From Flavobacterium hungaricum (GTDB lineage: Bacteria > Bacteroidota > Bacteroidia > Flavobacteriales > Flavobacteriaceae), in the NCBI RefSeq assembly GCF_015182285.1, contig NZ_PRDM01000001.1, positions 806,001-870,000 on the forward strand: a DNA stretch of 64,000 bases, in the 5' to 3' direction. The notes under the pieces were generated by a model. The model worked only from the letters and a program-made list of their open reading frames with translations. It searched no databases and was not told where the DNA came from. Both the position numbers and the translations under genes were made by a program. Position 1 is the stretch's first letter, and every line of letters starts with the position of its first letter. Positions 52,785 to 62,499 of the stretch are shown here, in pieces.

Positions 52785-54026
52785 CTAATTCAATTCAGAA
52801 TGGTATTTGATTTTGCCAATTGAGCCAGTCTCTGCTGTTAAAAGTTCAAAAACAGAAGTAGGAGCAAGGCCTTCTTCAATTCGGTGCGAAACGTAAATAA
52901 TACTTACGTTGGTTTCTTGCTTGATTGTATTGATAAGCTGAATTACCAAATCTACATTTTCGTCGTCTAGGCCTTCTACAGGTTCGTCTAAGATTAATAA
53001 CGGCGGATGTTTTAAAACGGCGCGTACAATTAAAGCAACTCTCTGCTGGCCGATAGAAAGATCTATAAAGCGTTTTTTGCGCAAATGACTCATCTCAATT
53101 ACTTCCAGCCATTGCGTTACCACTTGTTTTTGATGTGTTGTAGGCTCCGTATACAATCCGATTGAATCAAAGAAACCCGACAAGATCATTTGTTCTAGTG
53201 TATGGCTTTTTTGAAATAGATCGGTCATAGAAGTGGCGAAGATTCCGATTTGTTTTTTGATGTCCCAGACACTTTCACCGGTTCCTTTTTTTCTTCCAAA
53301 CAAAAATAAATTTTGTCCGAAACCTTTCGGGTTATCACCTGTTATTAGGGATAAAATAGTGCTTTTCCCAGATCCATTCGGACCGATTAACTGCCAGAAT
53401 TCGCCTTGTTTGATAGTCCAGGATATTTTATCAAGTATTTTGCGCTCTTCATAACTTACAGAAACATTTTCTAATTTAATTAATTCACTTTCGTGAAAGG
53501 AATGTGGTTCTGGAGCTTTGGGAATTGATGCTGTATTTAAAGTTTTAAAATGGCTTTCGGTTTTTGAAATTGGATGCAGTTCAAATGTATTGTCTTTGAT
53601 CTGCGCTTTGTTCGGAACAAAACTCAAGACGTCTGTTATTCGATTAACCAATTGAATAATCGCAATATCTTCGGTTAAATCTTTTAGAGATTCGGCTAAA
53701 ATAACTCTTGATGCTTGGTCTAAATGATCAAAAGGATTGTCGAATATGATAAAATCTGGTTTCTGATTGATGCAGTATTTTAAAAACTCTTTTTTTCTTT
53801 CGCCAGACGAAAAAGTTCTTAATTGTCTGTGTGTGTCTGGAGAAGCTTCTACGCTGTCGTACTGAAACTCTTTTTCTATAAATTTCTCAATCGCGATATC
53901 AGAGAAAAGAATTCCTTTCTGCTCATTAAAAACTGCCAATTCGCCTTTGGCTTCTCCGTTTAGTAGAATATCAATGAAAGCTTTTTTATTTACTTGATTT
54001 GATAAGAGTATATCCCAATGCTGCAT
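52785..54026 (-). CDS. Tandem ABC ATPase, ModF-like, with degenerate first domain
   Basis: A 413-residue soluble protein of two ABC domains with no membrane segment. Domain 2 is intact: Walker A GPNGSGKST (215-223), signature LSIGQQ, Walker B LLILDEP, H-loop VSHR. Domain 1 has lost the Walker A glycines (SNQVNKKA, residues 9-16, where ModF has SNGSGKSA). Its Walker B reads FIIFDNPFD, with Asn for the catalytic Glu, but it keeps the signature FSSGE (72-76). A single functional composite ATP site is therefore expected. ModF's role in E. coli is unclear. No molybdate gene is nearby. Confidence 0.85.
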   Translation of the reverse strand: MQHWDILLSNQVNKKAFIDILLNGEAKGELAVFNEQKGILFSDIAIEKFIEKEFQYDSVEASPDTHRQLRTFSSGERKKEFLKYCINQKPDFIIFDNPFDHLDQASRVILAESLKDLTEDIAIIQLVNRITDVLSFVPNKAQIKDNTFELHPISKTESHFKTLNTASIPKAPEPHSFHESELIKLENVSVSYEERKILDKISWTIKQGEFWQLIGPNGSGKSTILSLITGDNPKGFGQNLFLFGRKKGTGESVWDIKKQIGIFATSMTDLFQKSHTLEQMILSGFFDSIGLYTEPTTHQKQVVTQWLEVIEMSHLRKKRFIDLSIGQQRVALIVRAVLKHPPLLILDEPVEGLDDENVDLVIQLINTIKQETNVSIIYVSHRIEEGLAPTSVFELLTAETGSIGKIKYHSELN

Positions 54027-54195
54027 TATTGTATTTTTATAGTATTTATGGTAAGTTGTAGATTATTTTTAAGACATCGGGACATGGGCTTTTTGCTGCT
54101 TTAAATTAGGCATTTCACTTATTTTAAATTGATACCGATAGTTGTCTTGGTGTGTTAATTTTTCTTTTGTATTATAACCCATAATTATTATAAGG

Positions 54196-55044
54196 TTATC
54201 TTACGTTTTGTGTCGCCATTTCGCGGTCATTTCTTGACCATTCGCTCCATGAACCTGGGTATAATTTTGGAATCGGAAGTCCGGCGTAATCCATTGCTAG
54301 AAGTGTATGGCAGGCTGTAACGCCAGAACCGCAGTGTACGATTATATTTTCTGCTTTTTTATCTCCAATTATCGAATGGTATTTTTCAGCTAAAACTTCA
54401 GAAGGTTTAAAAAATCCGTTTTGATCGAGATTTTCTGTTAAAGGAACATTTATCGCTCCTGGAATATGCCCGGCAATTAAATCTAAAGGTTCTGTGAGTC
54501 CCTTAAATCTATTTTGATCCCGAACGTCGATCACAATATTTTGGTCACTTTTACGAGCTGTTTCGACTTCATCAATACCTGCCAATGGTAATTGCCAGTT
54601 TTGAGTTGGATATTCTGTTTTTTCAAAAGTTTCATTTCCTGTAGTTACAGGGAAATTTAATTGAACAGCAGCCTGATAACCGCCATTGAGAACCTGAATT
54701 TTTTCGTGCCCCACAGCACGCAGCATCCACCAGAATCTTGCAGCAAAGTTTGAACCGTTTTTGTCATCATAAACCACGATAGAATCTTCTGTAGAAATCC
54801 CCAGTGAAGAAAGTGTTTTGGCAAACTGCTCTGGAGCTGGCAAAGGATGTCTTCCGCCATTTGCTGGATTTTCGGGAATGGCAGCCAAATCGCGATTCAA
54901 ATCTACAAAACGAGCGCCTTTTAAATGTTCTTTTTGATAATTCTCAAAAGCATTTGCACCCGCTCTGGCATCAATTAAGATAATTTGCGAAGCGTTATTG
55001 AGTAATTCTGCAGCAGTAATTATGGGTGAAAATTTTGTTGACAT
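54196..55044 (-). CDS. Sulfurtransferase (3-mercaptopyruvate/thiosulfate type)
   Basis: A 282-residue enzyme of two rhodanese domains. The catalytic loop of the second is HCGSGVTACHT, and Cys-Gly-Ser-Gly-Val-Thr is typical of mercaptopyruvate rather than thiosulfate sulfurtransferases. Domain 1 starts IILIDARAGANAFENYQKEHLKGARFVDLNRDLA. It transfers sulphur to thiols or cyanide and is cytoplasmic. It is not in an obvious operon. Confidence 0.88.
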   Translation of the reverse strand: MSTKFSPIITAAELLNNASQIILIDARAGANAFENYQKEHLKGARFVDLNRDLAAIPENPANGGRHPLPAPEQFAKTLSSLGISTEDSIVVYDDKNGSNFAARFWWMLRAVGHEKIQVLNGGYQAAVQLNFPVTTGNETFEKTEYPTQNWQLPLAGIDEVETARKSDQNIVIDVRDQNRFKGLTEPLDLIAGHIPGAINVPLTENLDQNGFFKPSEVLAEKYHSIIGDKKAENIIVHCGSGVTACHTLLAMDYAGLPIPKLYPGSWSEWSRNDREMATQNVR

Positions 55045-55186
55045 TCGTTGTGTATTATTTTAATGTAGAAGATTCTATTTTAAATATGATTCCATATAAA
55101 TAATAGAAAACTAAAACAAAACGGGAACTCTTTTTTATGATTTAATAGTATTCGGAGTTACTTTTTTATAAATTCATTTAAGGAAA

Positions 55187-55576
55187 TCAGCTTGGTATTT
55201 TTTCTATTAAAATTTCATTCTCTGCTTTATCAAAATAGGTGCAGGTCATTTCGATAATATCAACACGCCACTTTGCGATACCGCATTGCGCGCAGTGATT
55301 GCAGAAGGTCATATAATCTGTTTCGCCGTGCTGGTGTTTTACCAGAAATTCGATAAAAAGTTCCTTGTTAGGAAAATCAGCTACTTTTATTTCGGGATAT
55401 TTTTCCTCGGCTTCGGCTGTATAATTGTTTAATCCATAATAGACAACGCTTCCGTCGTGCACATACGTGTCGTATCCTTTTACGCCTAAAATGATTAAAT
55501 CTTGTATATAATTTGGAAAATCTGCTCCGGTTTTTACTTTAGAATGTGCTTCTTTGATTTGTTCGATTGTAAACAT
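55187..55576 (-). CDS. DUF1398 family protein (YbcV-like)
   Basis: A 129-residue protein with the DUF1398 pattern: IKEAHSKVKTGADFPNYIQDLIILGVKGYDTYVHDGSVVYYG and CNHCAQCGIAKWRVDIIEMTCTYFD. Cysteines in CNHCAQCG could bind metal. In E. coli the homologue is a phage-derived protein of unknown function. Confidence 0.75.
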   Translation of the reverse strand: MFTIEQIKEAHSKVKTGADFPNYIQDLIILGVKGYDTYVHDGSVVYYGLNNYTAEAEEKYPEIKVADFPNKELFIEFLVKHQHGETDYMTFCNHCAQCGIAKWRVDIIEMTCTYFDKAENEILIEKIPS

Positions 55577-55686
55577 ATAATTTAAAATTTTAGATTGTAG
55601 ATTTTAGATTTTTTTTTCGCAAATTCACGAATTTCTTTAGTAATAGTGTGGATAAATAATTAGTGAATTTGATTCGATAAGAAATA

Positions 55687-56676
55687 TTATTTCAAAAATA
55701 CGATTAATGGTTTTATAAATTGATCAAAAGATTCGATATGCGGTAAATGTCCCGTATTTGGAATTTCGACCAACTTAGAATTCGGAATCGCTTTTTGTGT
55801 TTTTTTTCCTAATTCGGCATAATTTCCCATTGTTTTCTGAACTTCTGCACTAACTAGTGGTTTGCCTAAAGCAGTTTTATCTCTGGTTCCGATTAATAAA
55901 AGGGTAGGACTTTTGATATTTTTAAATTCATACAAAACGGGTTGTGTAAAAATCATATCGTACAAAAGAGCCGAGTTCCAAGCCACGCGATCGTAATTTG
56001 GAGCTGTTGTCCAGCCGGCGCCAAGTTCTGCCCATTTTTGGTAATCGGCGTTCCATTTTCCATCGTAATAATTCGCCATTTGATATTTTTTTATGGCTTC
56101 ATAATTTTGTTTCAACTCCGATTCGTACCACCAATCTACAGGCTTATATGGAACTACCAACTTCCAGTCTTCCAAACCAATTGGGTTTTCTAGAACCAGT
56201 TTTTCTGTCGTTTCTGGATACAGCAATGCAAAACGCGTTGCAAGCATGCCGCCCATAGAATGTCCTAAAACGGTTGTTTTCTCGATTCCTAAATGATCTA
56301 AAAGTCTTTTGGTATTTGCTGCTAACTGCTGAAAAGTGTATTGAAAATTATCTGGTTTGGTAGATTTTCCAAAGCCAATCTGATCGGGAACAATTACACG
56401 AAAACCTTCTTTGGTCAGCGCTTTTATAGTGGTTTCCCAATAAGCACCGTTAAAATTTTTTCCGTGAAGAAGAACAATGTTTTTATTATTATAATTATTC
56501 GGTTTGATATCCATATACGCCATTTTAAGCTCCTGACGCTGATTGCTCAATTCTATGAATTGAACAGGGAATGGATATTCATAATTCGTTAAATTGATAT
56601 CGAGAGATTTTATTTTCGTTTCCTGCGCAATACTTATTATTGGAAGTAAAAGGAATAATAGTCTGATAATTTTCAT
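55687..56676 (-). CDS. Secreted alpha/beta hydrolase
   Basis: A 329-residue hydrolase with a signal peptide (MKIIRLLFLLLPIISIA-Q). Nucleophile elbow GHSMGG (Ser about residue 140), oxyanion region VLLHGKNFNG, acid Asp in LLIGTRDKTALG, and catalytic His in NTGHLPHIESFDQF. It is a serine esterase, lipase or epoxide-hydrolase-like enzyme. The substrate is unknown. Processing of extracellular esters is inferred. Confidence 0.88.
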   Translation of the reverse strand: MKIIRLLFLLLPIISIAQETKIKSLDINLTNYEYPFPVQFIELSNQRQELKMAYMDIKPNNYNNKNIVLLHGKNFNGAYWETTIKALTKEGFRVIVPDQIGFGKSTKPDNFQYTFQQLAANTKRLLDHLGIEKTTVLGHSMGGMLATRFALLYPETTEKLVLENPIGLEDWKLVVPYKPVDWWYESELKQNYEAIKKYQMANYYDGKWNADYQKWAELGAGWTTAPNYDRVAWNSALLYDMIFTQPVLYEFKNIKSPTLLLIGTRDKTALGKPLVSAEVQKTMGNYAELGKKTQKAIPNSKLVEIPNTGHLPHIESFDQFIKPLIVFLK

Positions 56677-56770
56677 TTCTTAGTGTTTTTTATGACTTAT
56701 AAAGTTAAACCGAAGCATTTTTAAAACAAAGCTTTAAATCTTAAAATTATCAGAAAATTAGATGACAGGT

Positions 56771-57607
56771 TTAAGCCATCACAGCAATAATTTCTAAAGC
56801 GACTTTTCCAATTTCTTTATTTCCTATTATTTCTGCTTTTTCTAAAGCGTCAGAAGGTGCCATTCCTTTTGAGAATAAAAGCCATGCATCTTGGGGAGCT
56901 ATTTTTAAAATGGAATCGGGTTCTTGTTGAAATGAATCTGTGAATTTCCAATTGTTTTGTTCTCTTATAATGCTCCAGCTGCCACCAATATCACTAGTTA
57001 CAATCAAAGTTACAACAGTGTTTTCGGGTGCTTCTGTATTTCTGTAAGTATAGGGTAAAGCCTGAATAAAAGTTTCTATAAAAGGACCGAATAATTCACG
57101 GGTAAAAAGAGTCTGTTTGTTTACAGCATCTCGTATTTGCTGCTGATGGAGGAATTTCTCGGTATATTCTCTTGCAATGTGAAACCAGTTTAATGAAGTT
57201 TCTTCTCCTGCCCAGGCAACTGAAAAAACAGCATTTTCTTTAGGATTTAAAGTTTGCAAGTGTTCATAATATTCTTTTCCGGTTGTTTCAAGCAGGTTAA
57301 TCAACAGGTTTGGACTAAGTCTTTTTGCTGCATTTGTCCAACTCATATTCAACTGATTTAAAAAATCAACCAGATCATTGTAAGAATTGATGTTTTGTGG
57401 TTTTTCTCCAAAATAACGATCTCTTGAAATAGATAATCCGCGTAAATTTCCGTCTAATAAATGAGATGCGATATCTTTAACAGACCATTTTTTTGCCACA
57501 GTCGCTGCGTGCCACTCTTCCTCAGTTAAAGATTTTAAAAGTTCTATCAGCAATTTATCTAAAATGGGAAAAAGATGTATCGTCTGGATTACTGCAGCTG
57601 TTTTCAT
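56771..57607 (-). CDS. DinB/maleylpyruvate isomerase N-terminal-like protein
   Basis: A 278-residue protein from MKTAAVIQT at 57607. A frame 23 codons longer has an improbable hydrophobic, repeat-like start. It has the four-helix DinB/MPI pattern with metal-type residues (VKDIASHLLDGNLRGLSISRDRYF; LNWFHIAREYTEKFLHQQQIRDAV) and a C-terminal SCP2-like tail (VTLIVTSDIGGSWSII...FSKGMAPSDALEKAEIIGNKEI). Actinobacterial members use mycothiol, while Bacteroidota members may use bacillithiol. The substrate is unknown. Confidence 0.75.
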   Translation of the reverse strand: MKTAAVIQTIHLFPILDKLLIELLKSLTEEEWHAATVAKKWSVKDIASHLLDGNLRGLSISRDRYFGEKPQNINSYNDLVDFLNQLNMSWTNAAKRLSPNLLINLLETTGKEYYEHLQTLNPKENAVFSVAWAGEETSLNWFHIAREYTEKFLHQQQIRDAVNKQTLFTRELFGPFIETFIQALPYTYRNTEAPENTVVTLIVTSDIGGSWSIIREQNNWKFTDSFQQEPDSILKIAPQDAWLLFSKGMAPSDALEKAEIIGNKEIGKVALEIIAVMA

Positions 57608-57720
57608 GTTTCTTGTCTTTATTAAATATTTTGATCTATAGTCTTTCTTTAATAAAAAAATCCAAAAAACAATCAATGCTACTTTTTGGATTTTATAAGT
57701 GATACTATTTTTATGTTCTT

Positions 57721-58158
57721 TTACAGTCCAACAAAATCATCGCTTTTTGGGAAAATGCTCAAAGCTTGAATTGCAATTTCTGGAGTCGGAGAGGCTAGTT
57801 TTCTTAATTTAGTATCCATCCATGCGCCATCTACGGTAATGGTTGCGCAAAGGGTGTCGTCTTCTCTTCTAAATTCGTGAATGATTGACCAGCGCGAAGC
57901 ATCAGCTTTCATTTTTGAAGTTTTAGTATGAATGAATATTTTGTCTGAAAGTTTTAATTCTTTTCTAAAAACACATTCTTCTCTAAATAAAACCGGACCA
58001 AAACCCTGTGTCTGCATTACTTTTAGAGTCAATCCCAGTTCTTCTAGGATTTCGATACGATGCTGTGCACCAAAATCATAATAAGCACTGTGACGAACGT
58101 GAAAATTAGGGTCAAGATCTGACCAGCGAAAAGAAATTTCTTTTATAAATGATGCCAT
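57721..58158 (-). CDS. 4HBT-type acyl-CoA thioesterase
   Basis: A 145-residue hotdog-fold protein: SFRWSDLDPNFHVRHSAYYDF with the Asp and neighbouring residues typical of 4-hydroxybenzoyl-CoA thioesterases, followed by EECVFRKELKLSDKIFIHTKT and EFRREDDTLCATITVDGAWMD. It hydrolyses acyl-CoA in the cytoplasm. The chain length is unknown. It is monocistronic. Confidence 0.85.
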   Translation of the reverse strand: MASFIKEISFRWSDLDPNFHVRHSAYYDFGAQHRIEILEELGLTLKVMQTQGFGPVLFREECVFRKELKLSDKIFIHTKTSKMKADASRWSIIHEFRREDDTLCATITVDGAWMDTKLRKLASPTPEIAIQALSIFPKSDDFVGL

Positions 58159-58301
58159 TTTGTAATTGTAAATTTAATTAGGATTCGAAATTACGAATAA
58201 AAAAGGAAACAGTTTGGTAGAATATTCAAAGTCATATTTGACTATAATTCTGTAGGTAAATTTTAAATTATTTCTAAATTTTAGATAGTAAAACAAGATT
58301 T

Positions 58302-58336
58302 AAAAAAAAACAGTTGCAAGAATTTGCAACTGTTTC
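58302..58336 (-). terminator. Terminator of the T9SS cargo gene
   Basis: Arms AAACAGTTGCA/TGCAACTGTTT, 11 bp with a 4-5-base loop, followed by a U-run in minus-strand RNA. It lies 55 bases beyond the stop. Confidence 0.8.
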
Positions 58337-58390
58337 TAAATGTCCTCATTTATGAGAATTATAAAAAGATATTTTTTGATTATAAAGATT

Positions 58391-59971
58391 CTAGTTTATT
58401 AAAATTTTATTACTTTCCTCTTTACCATTATTGTTTATTTTTAAAATGTATACTCCTTTTTTTAATCCTTCAACATTTAAAGAGTTATCTTGATTATCAA
58501 TCTTAATTTCTCGTTTTTGTGTACCATTTAGGTCATATAATCTAGCGTAAATTTGAGAGTTTAATTTTGTTTTTGAATTAGTGTCCTTCAATTTTATATG
58601 TACAATGCTATTTGAAGGATTAGGATATATATCAAATTTTGGATTTTCTATTTCATTTTCATTAATGTTTTGTTGCAGAGGTCCAGCAACTCTACTTATT
58701 TCTTCATCTTCATTATTTAGTGCTTGAGTAAAATAGATCTCGTCACTTCCGCAAGAATTTGTTGCAGTTAGTTTAAATGTTGCTGAAAAAGGAGGGTAAG
58801 CTGTTAAAATTCCAAGGCCGCCGCTTGCACTAAAAAAATCTACATAACCTGAACTGGCCACAAGTTGCCAAGTGTAGGTTGAAAAGTCATTATACATATC
58901 CTGACCGCGATAATTAAAGACATATCTTTCTACTCTTTCTGCTGTAAAGTTTGCTACTGGAGAACCCACAATTGCTACATTTTTTGTTAGAGCAAATGTT
59001 TGTCCGCATGGGTTTCTTAATAAAGCTGTTAGAGTAAAAGTTCCTTTTGAAACAGGAACTATTACAGCTTGATTTCCAGAATTTGTTACAGTTGCAATTG
59101 CATTGTTTGAGGAACTCCAAGTTACAGTCAGGTTATTGTGTAAATTTGGGATTGTGTATATCGATGATGCTGTTTGATAACAAATTGCAGGACCCCCGTC
59201 AATTGACAAAAGTGTTGGACTAAAACCGCTTCTTGCAACTGTACAAGTTTTTGAAGGTTGATCTACTCCATTTAATACAGGAACTACTGTTACTTCTGAT
59301 GGGATAACTGTAAAATCTGTAGGGCTTAAAGCTATACTGTTTGTAGTTGTAGTTACTACAGTGTTTCCTGGAACTGAAGAACCGTTAATGCTCCATCCAT
59401 ATCCAAGATACCATTTATAAGATAAAGTTCCTGGAGATCCGTAAACATTTGTAACAGAGAAGTTGTAGGTGCGTTGTTCGCAATATATAGGCTGTGATTT
59501 AGGACTGATTTCGAATGTAGGAGATGGATTTTTTGTTAATTTATATATGCAGGTTTTAGCAGGAGAGTTGGTAGAAGAATGACTATATTCTCCATAAAAA
59601 TTACTTCCAGTAACATCAATACTAGATGCTGCAATTGTTGTACTAAATGTTCCTTCCCATGTTGATGTTCCTCCAAAAAATGAATTATTAACAATTATTC
59701 CATTGATTTGAACAGCAGGGTCGGTGCTATTTTTTTTTAAGAAAATTTTAAATTGCGCTGCAGGTCCAACGTCTGTTGATGGTGATGGTTTGGTAACTCT
59801 AAGGGTAAAAGTAACATTAACAGAACTGTTGTTTCCTAGAGCAATTGTACTACAATTTTCAATGGATGAATTGTTAACACGCACATCAAACATCCCTGCG
59901 GTTATTTGCGCGTTAACAAAATTTGTGAAAATAAAAAAGATTAAAAGAATCTGTAAAGTAGTTTTTTTCAT
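58391..59971 (-). CDS. T9SS type A sorting-domain protein with Ig/PKD-like repeats
   Basis: A 526-residue secreted protein. Signal peptide (MKKTTLQILLIFFIFTNFVNA-Q), then beta-rich segments like Ig or PKD modules (SPKSQPIYCEQRTYNFSVTNVYGSPGTLSYKWYLGYGW; YTIPNLHNNLTVTWSSSNNAIATVTNSGNQAVIVP), and a typical C-terminal type IX sorting domain: KFDIYPNPSNSIVHIKL...LYDLNGTQKREI...LKKGVYILKINNNGKEESNKILI. It would be exported and fixed to or released from the cell surface. A specific function is not visible. Codon use is AT-rich and Asn/Thr heavy. Confidence 0.9.
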   Translation of the reverse strand: MKKTTLQILLIFFIFTNFVNAQITAGMFDVRVNNSSIENCSTIALGNNSSVNVTFTLRVTKPSPSTDVGPAAQFKIFLKKNSTDPAVQINGIIVNNSFFGGTSTWEGTFSTTIAASSIDVTGSNFYGEYSHSSTNSPAKTCIYKLTKNPSPTFEISPKSQPIYCEQRTYNFSVTNVYGSPGTLSYKWYLGYGWSINGSSVPGNTVVTTTTNSIALSPTDFTVIPSEVTVVPVLNGVDQPSKTCTVARSGFSPTLLSIDGGPAICYQTASSIYTIPNLHNNLTVTWSSSNNAIATVTNSGNQAVIVPVSKGTFTLTALLRNPCGQTFALTKNVAIVGSPVANFTAERVERYVFNYRGQDMYNDFSTYTWQLVASSGYVDFFSASGGLGILTAYPPFSATFKLTATNSCGSDEIYFTQALNNEDEEISRVAGPLQQNINENEIENPKFDIYPNPSNSIVHIKLKDTNSKTKLNSQIYARLYDLNGTQKREIKIDNQDNSLNVEGLKKGVYILKINNNGKEESNKILIN

Positions 59972-60103
59972 AAGTTATTTGTTAAATTAGTACTATTTGT
60001 TTTGTAAAAATAACTTATTTATATGAAAATACTTTCTTTTTTTTAAATTAAAATTAATAATTTGTATTTAAAAATAGAATTAAACATCAAAGATTATTGT
60101 GAA

Positions 60104-60565
60104 TTAAAGTTGCATTTTTGCCAGTTCCACTTCCAATTTATCAAAGTTCTCTTCGTTTTTATCGACAACGTAGGGTTTTAATTTCTGGCATTCTTCAACA
60201 GTTTCAAAAAGCATTTTAAAAACAACTTTGGTTTCGTTTTCGGAAATGGCTTCAAAAGTGGTCAGAATTTGAAATAAAGGTTTAGAATGCCGTTTCCACG
60301 CGATAAGACTGGGTTCGTCAATTTTAATAAATTCGACATCATTTTCGTAGTTTCCTTTATCGGGACCGTGCATCGTGAAAGTCCATTTGCCGCCTTCGCG
60401 AAAATCAAACTGATGAAAAGTATTGGTAAAGCCTTTTGGCCCCCACCAATTTTTTAAATGTTCTGGCTGGCTCCATGCTTTGAAAACAAGTTCTTGAGGA
60501 AACTTAAAAATCCTGGAAGTGACAATTTCGGAATCTGGTGTTGTTGAAAGAATCTTTGAAATCAT
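60104..60565 (-). CDS. SRPBCC/AHSA1-like protein
   Basis: A 153-residue START-like protein of the Aha1/CalC type: VTSRIFKFPQELVFKAWSQPEHLKNWWGPKGFTNTFHQFDFREGGKWTFTMHGPDKGNYEND, then a long terminal helix. The family is common in bacteria and is often linked to stress or polyketide loci; it has no assigned reaction. It is not in an operon. Confidence 0.85.
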   Translation of the reverse strand: MISKILSTTPDSEIVTSRIFKFPQELVFKAWSQPEHLKNWWGPKGFTNTFHQFDFREGGKWTFTMHGPDKGNYENDVEFIKIDEPSLIAWKRHSKPLFQILTTFEAISENETKVVFKMLFETVEECQKLKPYVVDKNEENFDKLEVELAKMQL

Positions 60566-60643
60566 TTTTAATAACAGATTAAGTTAGACGAATCTTTAAT
60601 AATAAATTTACGCTTATTTCTGATACCTGATTCTTTGATTTGT

Positions 60644-61111
60644 TTAAATCGTCTCAAGATTATCCCATTCATATTCAATTTTATTAATTTTCATGAAATA
60701 GGGGATAAGCAAGATAATCTCCAATCTTAAAGAAAAATGTCCGTTTGCTGTAGTAAACGGAAGTATAAACATAGATGCAATACAAATTGCAATACCTACA
60801 ATAGCATCTATTTTTGCAATCATAATGGCATTTGGTCTTTCAAACCAAAGCGAATACGCAGCAAAACCTTTTAAAATCATTATAGCAATTATAAAAATTC
60901 CAATTCCAGAATAAGCAGTGTTGGTATAAAATCCGTAAATGGATAGATTTACATTTTCGACAAAAAGATTTGTTATAAGAGCGCCTACGGCAAATACACT
61001 TAAAATCATGAAAATCCAGCAGAAAACTTTTATCCACCACGGTAATAATTTTCGTCTTATAATTTCTGGTTTGTCAAATTCATCAAATTTACTTTCTAAT
61101 TCTTGGTTCAT
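60644..61111 (-). CDS. Membrane protein of unknown function
   Basis: A 155-residue protein with four predicted membrane helices after a charged N-terminus (IRRKLLPWWIKVFCWIFMILSVFAVG; YSGIGIFIIAIMILKGFAAYSLWF; AIVGIAICIASMFILPFT; a short last segment). I recognise no family. It lies 36 bases downstream of the antiporter gene on the same strand, so the two may be co-transcribed. Confidence 0.65.
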   Translation of the reverse strand: MNQELESKFDEFDKPEIIRRKLLPWWIKVFCWIFMILSVFAVGALITNLFVENVNLSIYGFYTNTAYSGIGIFIIAIMILKGFAAYSLWFERPNAIMIAKIDAIVGIAICIASMFILPFTTANGHFSLRLEIILLIPYFMKINKIEYEWDNLETI

Positions 61112-61147
61112 TGGTTGTTTTAGGTTTTAATTGGATAACGAATGTAG

Positions 61148-62431
61148 TTAATTATTCTCTTTTTGTTCTTGATTGATTTCTTCTTTTGCATTCAATTTTT
61201 TAACAATCCAAGGAAGCGTTAATCCTTGGCCGATTAATGTTAAGAGTACAACTGCGACTGAAATAAATATTACAGCATTTCGATGCGGAAACGGGGTTCC
61301 GTCTTCAAGAAATTTAGGAAGTCCGATTGCGATTGCCAGCGAGACGATACCGCGCATTCCGGACCAGCTTAGAATGATACTGTTGTTAAAATCAAGTAAA
61401 GCATGTTCGCTCACTTTTCGTTTTCTTCGATTGTCCAGAAAGGCTTTCTGAAGATTTATTTTTTGGATAAAGACCCTTGCCATTCTGATAAGCAGGGCTA
61501 CAATTGTAATGATAAACGCATAACCTATGTAAGGCAGAATCATTTCATTGTCTATATCTTTTAGAATGTATCTGAAATTGAGTCCGATTAAGATAAAGAT
61601 TAATCCATTCAATAAAAAAATAATCACATCCCAAAGACCTTTAGATTGGTTTTTTAGACTTTCTGGGAATATCTTTTTGCTGAATCGTGAAATGGCCAGT
61701 CCTAAAATTACAACAGCAATTACACCAGAAACATGCAGATGTTCTGCAATTAAATACGTTACAAACGGCATTAAAAGCATAAAACTAATCGTGACTTCTG
61801 GTTTTTTCTTTACTCGCGTTAATATAAAAGCAAGGATTTTTGACATTACAAATCCAACCAGAAATCCGCCTCCAAGTAAAATAACGAATTCTAAAGCGGC
61901 TTTCCAGATTATAAAAGCACTGCCTAACACCGCAGCAACAGCAAATCTGTAGGCAACCAATGCTGAGGCATCGTTGATAAGACTTTCGCCTTCGAGTATC
62001 GTAATGGTTTTATGCGATATTTTAAGCCCTTTGGTAATACTGATTGCAGCTACTGCATCTGTAGCAGATAGAATTGATCCCAGTACAAAGGCTAGAGGCC
62101 AGGTCATTTCTGGAATGAGATAATATGCTGTTACTGCAATGGCAACGGTGGTAAGAAAAACCAGCCAAATGGCTAATGTCGTTATGGTATGAATATTGGT
62201 TTTAAAATCTTTCGGAGAAATATTAAAAGAGGCATCGTACAATAATGGCGGCAGAAAGAGTAAGAAAATAATATCCGGATTAATTTCTATTTCTGCCATG
62301 GTCGGAATAAAACCAATTTCGACTCCAACGATAACCAATAGAATAGGGTAGGGAATTTTTAATTTATCAGCGAAGGCCGAAAGACCTATTACAATCGCGA
62401 GAATAAAAATTATTATGCTGTAGTTTTCCAT
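61148..62431 (-). CDS. CPA1-family Na+/H+ antiporter
   Basis: A 427-residue inner-membrane exchanger with about 12 helices. It has the CPA1 ion site (FVLGSILSATDAVAAISITK with the Asp-containing TDAVA; EGESLINDASALVAY with ND) and GMRGIVSLAIAIGLP near the C-terminus. The latter is typical of NhaP/NHE-type rather than CPA2 proteins. It is involved in pH and sodium homeostasis. Its exact ion preference is not read from sequence. Confidence 0.9.
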   Translation of the reverse strand: MENYSIIIFILAIVIGLSAFADKLKIPYPILLVIVGVEIGFIPTMAEIEINPDIIFLLFLPPLLYDASFNISPKDFKTNIHTITTLAIWLVFLTTVAIAVTAYYLIPEMTWPLAFVLGSILSATDAVAAISITKGLKISHKTITILEGESLINDASALVAYRFAVAAVLGSAFIIWKAALEFVILLGGGFLVGFVMSKILAFILTRVKKKPEVTISFMLLMPFVTYLIAEHLHVSGVIAVVILGLAISRFSKKIFPESLKNQSKGLWDVIIFLLNGLIFILIGLNFRYILKDIDNEMILPYIGYAFIITIVALLIRMARVFIQKINLQKAFLDNRRKRKVSEHALLDFNNSIILSWSGMRGIVSLAIAIGLPKFLEDGTPFPHRNAVIFISVAVVLLTLIGQGLTLPWIVKKLNAKEEINQEQKENN

Positions 62432-62499
62432 TTATCAGGCTTTTAGAAAATAAATAATTTGTGCTTGATTAAAGTTTTGTAATTTTTGCAAGGGTGAAT

